DNA from: an uncultured Eubacteriales bacterium
Lineage (GTDB): Bacteria; Bacillota; Clostridia; Lachnospirales; Lachnospiraceae
Direction of reading: 5' to 3'
Length of the DNA stretch: 29,480 bases
Assembly (NCBI GenBank): GCA_900548855.1
Contig: URMF01000041.1
Coordinates: 1-29,480, forward strand
Part shown: piece by piece, positions 23,375 through 29,480 of the stretch
How positions within the stretch are numbered: position 1 is the stretch's first letter
Layout of the letters: each line of letters starts with the position of its first letter
Notes under the pieces: generated by a model
The model's database searches: none
What the model saw: only the letters and a program-made list of their open reading frames with translations
What the model was told of the DNA's origin: nothing
Made by a program: the position numbers and the translations under genes

Positions 23375-23979
23375 AACAGTCTCACCCTGCACTTTTCCCT
23401 TTCTTCCTTACTGGTATATAAACGGATGAAAACTCCGATTGTTATAAACAAAAAACCGGTCACCACATATAAATCCATTCCACATATCCGCATGGCTAAA
23501 AGTGCTGCCACATATGTCCATATCGTCCGGTTAAAATGCGGCGTCACCCGCAGCACCAGCGAAAAGAACAAAAAGAAAAATGCCAGAATAACCGCCGCTT
23601 TTATATCTGGAAACAGCCCTAACAGGCATCCAAAGGTTGTGGCAATCCCTTTCCCTCCCCGGAAATGATAAAAAACAGGATAAATGTGCCCGAATACCGG
23701 GGCTGCAAGAATAAGCGCCTGCCAGAATCCTGCAGACTGCCACGTTAAAGAAGAATGAAAATACAAAAATACCGGCAAAAATCCTTTCGCCATATCAAAT
23801 ACCAGTGTGAGCACCCCACACCAGAAACCTCCCTGCATAAAAGCATTTGCCGTACCGGGATTCCGGTCCTTGCTCTCTCTTATAATATCCCTCCCTTTTA
23901 TCAGGGAACCAAACATTCTTGCATATAAAATACTGCCGGATAAATATCCAATTATAATAAATGCAATTTTATCTATCAT
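23362..23979 (-). CDS. plsY: Glycerol-3-phosphate acyltransferase PlsY-like
   Basis: A 205-residue membrane protein with about five hydrophobic helices. PlsY motifs are visible: GYLSGSILYARM, the conserved loop RNPGTANAF (39-47; a variant of the usual GNIGATN-type loop), and GHIYPVFYHFRGGKGIAT (97-114). PlsY transfers acyl from acyl-phosphate to glycerol-3-phosphate, the first step of phospholipid synthesis. The longer frame to 24102 runs into the promoter, so it is rejected. ATG 23979 has GGAG at 9 bases; ATG 23985 has it at only 3. The NPGTAN variant suggests a paralog rather than the housekeeping copy, which could not be checked in this window. Confidence 0.88.
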   Translation of the reverse strand: MIDKIAFIIIGYLSGSILYARMFGSLIKGRDIIRESKDRNPGTANAFMQGGFWCGVLTLVFDMAKGFLPVFLYFHSSLTWQSAGFWQALILAAPVFGHIYPVFYHFRGGKGIATTFGCLLGLFPDIKAAVILAFFFLFFSLVLRVTPHFNRTIWTYVAALLAMRICGMDLYVVTGFLFITIGVFIRLYTSKEEREKCRVRLLWKH

Positions 23980-24060
23980 TTTCATATTCTCCAATTTTTT
24001 CTTACTGTATAATATGCCATGAAATGTTCTTTTTAAGACTATAATAAACAATGAATTTTT

Positions 24061-24069
24061 ATTATAGCA
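24061..24069 (-). promoter_or_regulatory. Extended -10 promoter of the lipid operon
   Basis: Minus strand TGCTATAAT (24069-24061), with no good -35. It lies about 80 bases before plsY and 27 bases from the divergent TetR promoter. Confidence 0.55.
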
Positions 24070-24095
24070 CAAAACTACTTGTCCACATAGAATAT

Positions 24096-24124
24096 TTGAC
24101 AATCATTCCAAAATATGATACATT
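24096..24124 (+). promoter_or_regulatory. Promoter of the TetR-family gene
   Basis: TTGACA (24096-24101), exactly 17 bases, TACATT (24119-24124). The leader to the start codon is about 105 bases and carries two palindromes. Confidence 0.65.
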
Positions 24125-24130
24125 CGTCAA

Positions 24131-24150
24131 GGCTTTACAAGTGTAACACC
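24131..24150. promoter_or_regulatory. Palindrome, candidate TetR operator 1
   Basis: TTACA-AG-TGTAA (24135-24146), with matching GG and CC at the outer ends. It lies at the predicted transcription start of the TetR gene. Confidence 0.4.
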
Positions 24151-24186
24151 AACTCTAAGAATGGTCAACCTTTGGACATTCGGACT

Positions 24187-24209
24187 TTACAAATACGCAC
24201 ATTTTGTAA
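24187..24209. promoter_or_regulatory. Palindrome, candidate TetR operator 2
   Basis: TTACAAA and TTTGTAA, 9-base spacer. Same arm sequence as 24135-24146. Lies just before the ribosome site (GGAG). Confidence 0.4.
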
Positions 24210-24236
24210 CTGCACAATAAAAGGAGACACTTTGCA

Positions 24237-24794
24237 ATGAATACTTCAAAATCAGAATTGGAAAAAAGAGAAATTCTTCGCATGTCCAATGAAGAATCCA
24301 ACAAACTGACAAGAGAATGTCTTCAGACTGCACTCATCTATCTGATGAATGAGAAGCCCTTTGAAAAAATCACAATCACAGAGCTGGTGAAGCGTTCCGG
24401 TGTATCCAGGACTGCATTTTACCGGAATTACCATTCTAAGGAGGATATCCTGACTGAATTCTGTGAACGGTTTCTCAAGGAGCTTGCAGCCTCTTTTGAG
24501 GATGAACGTTACAGAATCCAGCCCCATTTGTGGTATCTGGGGTTCTTTTCCTGCATACAGGAGCATGCAGATATTTTCAAACTGCTGATACAGGCAGACA
24601 TACCTGCCTGCATAAGTGATACAGCAGTTTCCTTTATTGAAAAAATAAAGCCGGCACGTACAGCAAAGGAGTATTACAAAAATCTTGCCTTTGAAGGAGC
24701 TTTCGCCAAAATCCTTACGGGATGGTTTCAAAACGGAATGAAGGAAAGCCCGGAGGAAATGGCGAAGCTCTGTGAGGATATCATTCCCCGGTAA
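24237..24794 (+). CDS. TetR/AcrR-family regulator
   Basis: A 185-residue regulator. The N-terminal TetR helix-turn-helix lies at about 22-70: ALIYLMNEKPFEKITITELV, then KRSGVSRTAFYRNYHSKEDI, the classical recognition block. The C-terminal ligand/dimer domain is alpha-helical with no recognisable ligand pocket, resembling the DhaS/TetR_C-type group. GGAG sits 10 bases before ATG. Two TTACA/TGTAA palindromes in its own leader suggest autoregulation. The next gene on the same strand, a TauE/SafE transporter 165 bases downstream, is the natural target. The divergent plsY operon could also be affected. Confidence 0.9.
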   Translation: MNTSKSELEKREILRMSNEESNKLTRECLQTALIYLMNEKPFEKITITELVKRSGVSRTAFYRNYHSKEDILTEFCERFLKELAASFEDERYRIQPHLWYLGFFSCIQEHADIFKLLIQADIPACISDTAVSFIEKIKPARTAKEYYKNLAFEGAFAKILTGWFQNGMKESPEEMAKLCEDIIPR

Positions 24795-24845
24795 AATTAT
24801 CACTGACCGCTATTATATATAGCAAAAGAATAATAAATCTTGTTA

Positions 24846-24921
24846 ATTGCGAAACTCCTTATTTTCGAAATCCAGTTGTTTATATTACACAACGGTCGGT
24901 AACGAAAACAGAGTTTCGCAA
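24846..24921. promoter_or_regulatory. Long-range inverted repeat ATTGCGAAACTC / GAGTTTCGCAA
   Basis: Perfect 11-bp arms (24847-24857 and 24911-24921) separated by 53 bases, in front of the TauE-like gene. The arm resembles 4977-4986. It could be paired operator half-sites that loop, a leader RNA stem, or the ends of a tiny mobile remnant. No target duplication is visible. Confidence 0.45.
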
Positions 24922-24958
24922 ACACCTAAAATAATAGAACAAAAGCGAGGTAATTATT

Positions 24959-25726
24959 ATGCTGTTTCAATTTATTATCTGTTTTCTTGCGGGCATCGGT
25001 GCCGGACTCGGAACCGGATTTGCAGGAATGAGCGCTGCTGCCGTCATCAGTCCTATGCTGATAACCTTTTTGCACATGCCAGCCTATGAAGCTGTGGGAA
25101 TTGCCCTTGCCAGCGATGTACTCGCCAGCGCCGTCAGCGCTTATACCTATGGAAAAAACAAAAACCTGGACATTAAAAACGGAATCGTCATGATGATCAG
25201 CGTCCTGCTATTTACAATGGCGGGAAGCTTTGTTGCAAGCAGAGTTCCAAACCGCACCATGGGTAACTTCTCTGTCTTCATGACCTTCCTGTTAGGAATC
25301 AAATTCATTGTTAAGCCTGTTATGGCCACCAAGGAAACCATGGCAGCAGTCAGCGCAAAGAAACGCTTTCTCCAGTCGGTTATCTGTGGAGTCATAATCG
25401 GCTTTATCTGTGGTTTCATCGGAGCCGGCGGCGGCATGATGATGCTCTTAATCCTCACCTCCGTTCTGGGCTACGAATTAAAGACTGCTGTGGGAACCAG
25501 CGTATTTATCATGGCATTTACTGCATTTACCGGAGCTGCCAGCCACTTTGTTATCGGCGGACTGCCGGATATCACCTGTCTGATATTCTGCGTTCTTTCC
25601 ACTCTGCTCTGGGCAAGAATTGCTGCCCGCTTTGCAAACAAAGCAAGCGCCATTACCTTAAACCGTGCCACTGGCGCTGTTTTAGTGGTGCTAGGGGCTG
25701 CTATCATGATTGTAAATTATCTGTAG
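24959..25726 (+). CDS. TauE/SafE-family sulfite/anion exporter-like permease
   Basis: A 255-residue membrane protein with about eight helices in two repeated halves. Each half opens with the TauE/SafE glycine signature: GIGAGLGTGFAGMSAAAVISP near residue 11 and GFICGFIGAGGGMMMLLILT in the middle, both followed by a hydrophobic helix. Family members are linked to export of sulfite, sulfoacetate or other organosulfur anions; the substrate here is unknown. GAGG lies eight bases before ATG. The TetR gene upstream is the likely regulator. Its last 23 bases overlap the end of the convergent MATE gene, with no terminator between. Confidence 0.9.
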   Translation: MLFQFIICFLAGIGAGLGTGFAGMSAAAVISPMLITFLHMPAYEAVGIALASDVLASAVSAYTYGKNKNLDIKNGIVMMISVLLFTMAGSFVASRVPNRTMGNFSVFMTFLLGIKFIVKPVMATKETMAAVSAKKRFLQSVICGVIIGFICGFIGAGGGMMMLLILTSVLGYELKTAVGTSVFIMAFTAFTGAASHFVIGGLPDITCLIFCVLSTLLWARIAARFANKASAITLNRATGAVLVVLGAAIMIVNYL

Positions 25727-27044
25727 CCCTCCATGGTCCATACGCATAGAAGAACACAGACAGACACATTGCAATTGTCCATCCAATCGGCCATGCACAC
25801 CAGATGCCCACTGCTCCAAATTGCCCGGCAAGAACAATCGCCAGCACTACACGAAGAATCAGGTCGGTAAAGGTTCCTATCATGAACTGCTTCATCAGAC
25901 CGGCTCCCCGCAGGATTCCATCTGCCACCAGCTTTACAGATATCACAAAATAGAAAGGTGCCAGTATCCGTAAAAACAAAATACCGGTATTTAAAGCGGT
26001 GTCGGATGGATTGTCCATAAAGAACGCAATCAGCCATTTACCCACGGTGATATACAATATTACAAAAGGAACGCTTAAGGACCACACCATTTTTACGCCT
26101 GCCTTAAAACCATCCCGTATATGGGGCAATTTCTTTGCCCCCATATTCTGGGCAGTAAAATTGGATATACCATTTCCCAATGTGGTAAAGGAGGTAATCA
26201 CCAGATTATTTAACTTCACCGATGCTGAATATCCGGCAATGACACCGGCACCAAATCCGTTAATAACCCCCTGTATAATGATATTTCCCACAGAAATGAA
26301 ACTCTGCTGGAGAATACTTGGAACTGCAATCCCTGCTATTTTTCCCAGCAGCTCCCAGGAGAACACCGGAGTTTTTCCCTCCACCTTAATCTTATAAAAC
26401 CGCCGGAATACTACTATCATTGCCAGAATACAGCTTATTCCCTGGCACAGAAAGGTCGCCCATGCCACGCCTGCAACTCCCATATGGAACACCGCAACGA
26501 ATAAAATATCCACCGCAATATTAGAAACCGAGGAAACTGCCAGAAAAATAAATGGAGTCCTGGAATCTCCCAGCGCAGAAAAAATACCGGTTGCGATGTT
26601 ATAAAACATTAAAAACGGCAGCCCCCAGATATATATATCCAGATACAGCTTAGAATCAGCAAAGATAATTTCCGGTGTATGTATCATGGAAAGCAGCCTG
26701 CCCCCCAGTGCAATACCAAAAATCATTAATACAGTGCATAAAACAGCACTGGCAATTAGGGTTGTATATACTGCCGTTTTCATGTCTTTTAACTGCTTAG
26801 CGCCAAAAAAACGGGACACGATAACGGAACAGCCAATGTTACAGCCAAAGGCAAAGGCAATAAAAATAAGTGTAATTTCATAGCTGTTACCCACCGCCGC
26901 CAGCGCATTTTCCCCAATAAACTTACCTGCCACCAGACTGTCCGCAATATTGTAAAGCTGCTGGAAAATCACACTTCCAAACAAAGGCAGACAAAATTTC
27001 CATAAAACGGATTCCGGTCTGCCAACCGTTAAATCCCTATTCAT
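25704..27044 (-). CDS. MATE-family efflux transporter
   Basis: A 446-residue protein with about twelve membrane helices in two halves. Family features: PLFGSVIFQQLYNIADSLVAG at the N-terminus and VAGKFIGENALAAVG. The second half opens with IAVPSILQQSFISVGNIIIQ and later LRGAGLMKQFMIG. These are the pattern of DinF/NorM-type MATE transporters, which export cationic drugs or metabolites with sodium or proton flow. Substrate unknown. Its ATG overlaps the end of the HAD gene by eight bases (ATGAATAG), so translation is coupled. Its end overlaps the convergent TauE-like gene. Confidence 0.93.
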   Translation of the reverse strand: MNRDLTVGRPESVLWKFCLPLFGSVIFQQLYNIADSLVAGKFIGENALAAVGNSYEITLIFIAFAFGCNIGCSVIVSRFFGAKQLKDMKTAVYTTLIASAVLCTVLMIFGIALGGRLLSMIHTPEIIFADSKLYLDIYIWGLPFLMFYNIATGIFSALGDSRTPFIFLAVSSVSNIAVDILFVAVFHMGVAGVAWATFLCQGISCILAMIVVFRRFYKIKVEGKTPVFSWELLGKIAGIAVPSILQQSFISVGNIIIQGVINGFGAGVIAGYSASVKLNNLVITSFTTLGNGISNFTAQNMGAKKLPHIRDGFKAGVKMVWSLSVPFVILYITVGKWLIAFFMDNPSDTALNTGILFLRILAPFYFVISVKLVADGILRGAGLMKQFMIGTFTDLILRVVLAIVLAGQFGAVGIWCAWPIGWTIAMCLSVFFYAYGPWRATDNLQS

Positions 27045-27735
27045 TCTTTCCTGCCTCCAGATCCATATCCTTTATAACTTCCTGTTCCTCCAGTATAAGC
27101 TCTGCCACCTCTGCCGGATGGTCTACAATGACTTCTGCTCCCTGCTCTTTCAAAAATTCCGTTTTCCTGAAGCCCCAGCTTACAATAATACTGTTCATGT
27201 GTGCATTTTGTGCAGTGGCAATATCTACCTCGGAATCCCCTATATACACTGCCTTTTTTCTCTCTATCTGTAAATAATTCAGAACCTCATTGACAGAATC
27301 CGGTGCCGGTTTTTTCAAAATTCCCTCTCTGTCTCCCACTGCATAGTCAAACAGTCCGTCAAAATATTGCGTGCAAAGCTCCTGTACCGCCACATCCGCT
27401 TTATTGGAAACCACAGCCGTCCTGCAGCCTGCCCCACGCAGCCTTCGTATCAGCTCTAAGATTCCGTCATAGGGCTTTGTCTTATCTGCACAATGTATCT
27501 TATAGTATTCAATAAAATCTGTATATACCCTGCTGACAGCTTTCTCATCCGTTCCTGCCGGGACGCCCCTCTCTATCAGCCTGGGTATTCCATTTCCCAC
27601 AAACCGCCTTACATCATCAATGGAGTGTTCCGGATAATTGTTTTTGCGCAATGCATAATTCAATGTATCTGTCAAGTCCTCCAGAGTATTTAAAATCGTG
27701 CCATCCATGTCAAATATTGCAAGTTCGTACTTCAT
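27037..27735 (-). CDS. HAD-family phosphatase, phosphoglycolate phosphatase-like
   Basis: A 232-residue HAD hydrolase of subfamily IA. Motif I is FDMDGTILNT (8-17; both Asp present), motif II VVSNK, motif III the Lys in LKKPAPDS, and motif IV GDSEVD. A helical cap domain lies between motifs I and II (LEDLTDTLNYALRKNNYPEH and on). This matches the Gph/PgmB-like group that removes phosphate from small sugar phosphates; phosphoglycolate is the default guess. The ribosome site is weak (GGTGAT about eight bases upstream of ATG). It lies 56 bases after the nitroreductase gene and overlaps the MATE gene, forming one operon. Confidence 0.9.
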   Translation of the reverse strand: MKYELAIFDMDGTILNTLEDLTDTLNYALRKNNYPEHSIDDVRRFVGNGIPRLIERGVPAGTDEKAVSRVYTDFIEYYKIHCADKTKPYDGILELIRRLRGAGCRTAVVSNKADVAVQELCTQYFDGLFDYAVGDREGILKKPAPDSVNEVLNYLQIERKKAVYIGDSEVDIATAQNAHMNSIIVSWGFRKTEFLKEQGAEVIVDHPAEVAELILEEQEVIKDMDLEAGKNE

Positions 27736-27791
27736 TTGCTATCACCATTCCCTCTGTCTTTTCTATTTTTCTGCCGCCTTACAGCATACCA

Positions 27792-28388
27792 CTACAAACA
27801 ATATTCCACAAGGTCAGAAAGTGCTTTTCTGGGTCTTTCTGCCGGCATTTCATCGGCGTAGCCCAATACCACGCCTCCTGTCAGCTGACCCTCCACCTTC
27901 ATATAAGCTGCAAGCTCGGGATACGCAAAGCAGGTATTCCCAACCCACAGGGTTCCGACCCCCAGCTCCTCTGCCTTTAAAAGCATGTTCTGGATGGCAG
28001 CTCCAATGGACAAAGAATCTATGATTTCCGTCACCCTCTCATCTGCTGTAATGCTTCCGAAGGGACTTTTCCCATAGGGGTTAACCACCATTACCACCAG
28101 CGGCGCCTCCTGCATAATCCGCAGGGTATTTACCGCATCCGGAAGTCCATATGCGGATTCCGGCAATAAGGGCTCCCCGCTGTGCTCCCTCCGGATGCCG
28201 CTTTTCATGGCAGAAAGCAATTCTGCTTTTTTGTCTCCTCCATACACAACAAACCGCCATGGCTGTTTATTCTTGCCGGATGGCGCCATTCTCGCTGCAT
28301 CCAATATCTGATTCAGCACAGCTTCCGGCACTTCATCCTGCTTATATTTTCTGATACTTCTTCTGGCATAAATTTCCTTCGTGCTCAT
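27792..28388 (-). CDS. Nitroreductase-family FMN oxidoreductase
   Basis: A 198-residue protein. The N-terminal RRSIRKYKQD and AARMAPSGKNKQPWRFVVYG give the FMN-binding nitroreductase pattern. IGAAIQNMLLKAEELGVGTLWVGN, the dimer/FMN helix, and GYADEMPAERPRK at the end match it too. Such enzymes reduce nitro compounds or quinones with NAD(P)H. Physiological substrate unknown. ATG 28388 follows GGAGG by five bases; a TTG four codons upstream is less likely. It is the first gene of the nitroreductase-HAD-MATE operon. Confidence 0.92.
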   Translation of the reverse strand: MSTKEIYARRSIRKYKQDEVPEAVLNQILDAARMAPSGKNKQPWRFVVYGGDKKAELLSAMKSGIRREHSGEPLLPESAYGLPDAVNTLRIMQEAPLVVMVVNPYGKSPFGSITADERVTEIIDSLSIGAAIQNMLLKAEELGVGTLWVGNTCFAYPELAAYMKVEGQLTGGVVLGYADEMPAERPRKALSDLVEYCL

Positions 28389-28434
28389 GATATCCTCCAA
28401 ATGTCCTTTTTACACGGGCAATCTTAAAACGTTT

Positions 28435-28467
28435 ACTTTTAAAAGTATAGTTACATAAACCATGTAA
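28435..28467 (-). promoter_or_regulatory. Promoter region of the nitroreductase operon with two palindromes
   Basis: ACTTTTAAAAGT (28435-28446) is a perfect 12-bp palindrome. TTACAT-N5-ATGTAA (28451-28467) is a second inverted repeat. A TATACT -10-like box on the minus strand lies between them (28448-28443). A repressor at either site would block the promoter. TTACA/TGTAA arms resemble those near the TetR gene. Confidence 0.45.
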
Positions 28468-28504
28468 AGTATAACATTTCTGTCCAGAATCTACAAGCAT
28501 AGAG

Positions 28505-28551
28505 AAAGGCGCCTCCTGTGGACAGAGCCAATATCAAACAGGAGACGCCTT
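28505..28551 (-). terminator. Terminator of enolase
   Basis: Minus strand: AAGGCG-t-CTCCTGT and ACAGGAG-g-CGCCTT pair over 13 bases with one mismatch and an 18-base loop, followed by TCTCT. The stem is strong, the U-run weak. Confidence 0.7.
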
Positions 28552-28603
28552 ATTCTAACATCTATTTCAAATAATATATTATCAGGAGCATTATAATATT
28601 TAT

Positions 28604-29480
28604 CTATCTCTTGACATTAAATGCCTGCATGCCCGGATAGACCGCACTTGCACCAAGATCCTCCTCAATACGGAGCAGCTGGTTATATTTTGCAACGCGC
28701 TCCGTCCTGCTTGGTGCACCGGTCTTAATCTGGCAGGTATTTAATGCAACTGCTAAATCTGCAATTGTAGTATCCTCCGTCTCACCAGAACGATGGGAGG
28801 AAATAGTAGTATAACCGGCTTTATGAGCCATCTTAATCGCTTCCAAAGTCTCGGATACCGAACCAATCTGATTTAATTTGATTAAGATAGAATTACCTGC
28901 TCCCTGCTCAATTCCCTTGAAAAGACGCTCTGTATTTGTAACAAACAAATCATCTCCCACCAGCTGCACTTTATGCCCAAGTTCTTTTGTAAGCTGCTGC
29001 CAGCCCTCCCAGTCTTCCTCATCCAATGCATCCTCTATTGAAATAATCGGATACGTATCTACCAGCTGCTTCCAATGTGCAATCAGTTCTGCAGAAGTAA
29101 ATTTAGTACCTGCCTTTGGCAGTACATACTCTCCCTTTGCAGAACCCTTCCACTCACTGGAAGCGGCATCCATGGCTATCATAAAATCCCTGCCCGGCTC
29201 ATAGCCTGCATTTTTCACTGCCTCTAAAATATACTGAATGGCTTCCTCATCGCTGGCGAGGTCCGGAGCAAAACCTCCCTCATCACCAACAGAGGTTGCG
29301 AGACCCTTTGATTTTAATAATGCTGCCAGAGCATGAAATACCTCTGCGCACCAGCGAAGCGCCTCCTTAAAGGAAGAAGCTCCCACTGGCATAATCATAA
29401 ACTCCTGTACATCTACTGTATTGGCTGCATGTGCACCGCCATTTAAGATATTCATCATCGGAACCGGCAGACGGTTACCG
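28604..29480 (-). CDS. eno: Enolase, C-terminal two thirds (cut by window edge)
   Basis: The minus-strand frame runs from the right window edge (GNRLPVP before MMNILNGGAHA) to a stop at 28604, giving about 291 residues of an expected ~430. Diagnostic segments: NILNGGAHAANTVDVQEFMI (active-site His region), SVGDEGGFAPDL (catalytic Glu), IEDALDEEDW (metal ligands), VGDDLFVTN, LIKLNQIGS (catalytic Lys) and SHRSGETEDTTIADLAV. Enolase converts 2-phosphoglycerate to phosphoenolpyruvate in glycolysis. The N-terminus lies outside the window. All visible catalytic residues are intact. It is followed by a terminator, then the nitroreductase promoter. Confidence 0.97.
   Translation of the reverse strand, partial: GNRLPVPMMNILNGGAHAANTVDVQEFMIMPVGASSFKEALRWCAEVFHALAALLKSKGLATSVGDEGGFAPDLASDEEAIQYILEAVKNAGYEPGRDFMIAMDAASSEWKGSAKGEYVLPKAGTKFTSAELIAHWKQLVDTYPIISIEDALDEEDWEGWQQLTKELGHKVQLVGDDLFVTNTERLFKGIEQGAGNSILIKLNQIGSVSETLEAIKMAHKAGYTTISSHRSGETEDTTIADLAVALNTCQIKTGAPSRTERVAKYNQLLRIEEDLGASAVYPGMQAFNVKR

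Noticed and set aside
23362..24102. Longer PlsY start at 24102
   Set aside because: The added 41 residues would run across the -10 promoter and lack a ribosome site; PlsY homologs begin near MIDKIAF.
24252..24803. 183-residue minus-strand ORF opposite the TetR gene
   Set aside because: It lies antisense to a clear TetR protein, starts without a convincing ribosome site and has no recognisable domain; a frame shadow.
24846..24921. A 76-bp MITE with 11-bp ends
   Set aside because: Arms are perfect but no target duplication flanks them and the only similar site (4977-5014) has a different length and interior.

Overview
The window looks like a chromosomal segment of a low-GC, Gram-positive, gut-type Clostridia, most likely Lachnospiraceae. 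This is inferred from AT-rich intergenic DNA, strong AGGAGG ribosome sites, sigma-A-like promoters with 17-base spacers, CarD, Hsp33, PlsY and UgtP-type lipid genes, and a DUF3877-like protein. Almost all of it is ordinary chromosome. There is no prophage, insertion sequence, CRISPR array or rRNA. The one RNA gene is a tRNA-Gly(GCC).

Layout. 1-218 holds the start of a PaaI-type thioesterase cut by the window edge. 219-985 is mostly non-coding, with a possible 50-residue membrane peptide and a leader-like hairpin. 986-1694 carries two tandem XRE regulators whose promoters are also duplicated. The tRNA, a lone type IV prepilin and a 701-residue protein of unknown function follow on the minus strand. 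5065-7419 (plus) holds a membrane-tethered acidic protein, a methyltransferase and Hsp33. 7549-10808 (minus) encodes two secreted proteins: a three-SH3 glucosaminidase autolysin and a cohesin-like protein, which share a cadherin-like domain.

11029-15026 (minus) is a TPR membrane protein - HflX - Uup/YfmR-type ABC-F operon related to the ribosome. It is followed by CarD and a 76-residue unknown. 16714-18954 is a DNA-repair-like pair, a radical SAM/HhH protein and a DUF4130 protein, behind a promoter with two LexA-like boxes. 19202-20522 is a DUF3877-like protein with a ZIP metal transporter. 20636-23979 is a membrane-lipid operon (plsY, glycolipid glycosyltransferase, cardiolipin synthase). 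24237-25726 is a TetR regulator and a TauE/SafE transporter. 25704-28388 is a nitroreductase - HAD phosphatase - MATE operon. The window ends inside enolase.

The most unusual signals are: (1) a conserved ~40-bp element found three times, each time just past the terminator of a minus-strand gene; (2) adjacent SOS-like operators in front of the radical SAM/DUF4130 pair; (3) three exact 9-bp repeats at 13-bp period over the autolysin promoter; (4) a related long inverted repeat upstream of two unrelated plus-strand genes; and (5) the tandem XRE genes with duplicated control regions and an orphan Shine-Dalgarno. All family names come from reading motifs. No database search was run.
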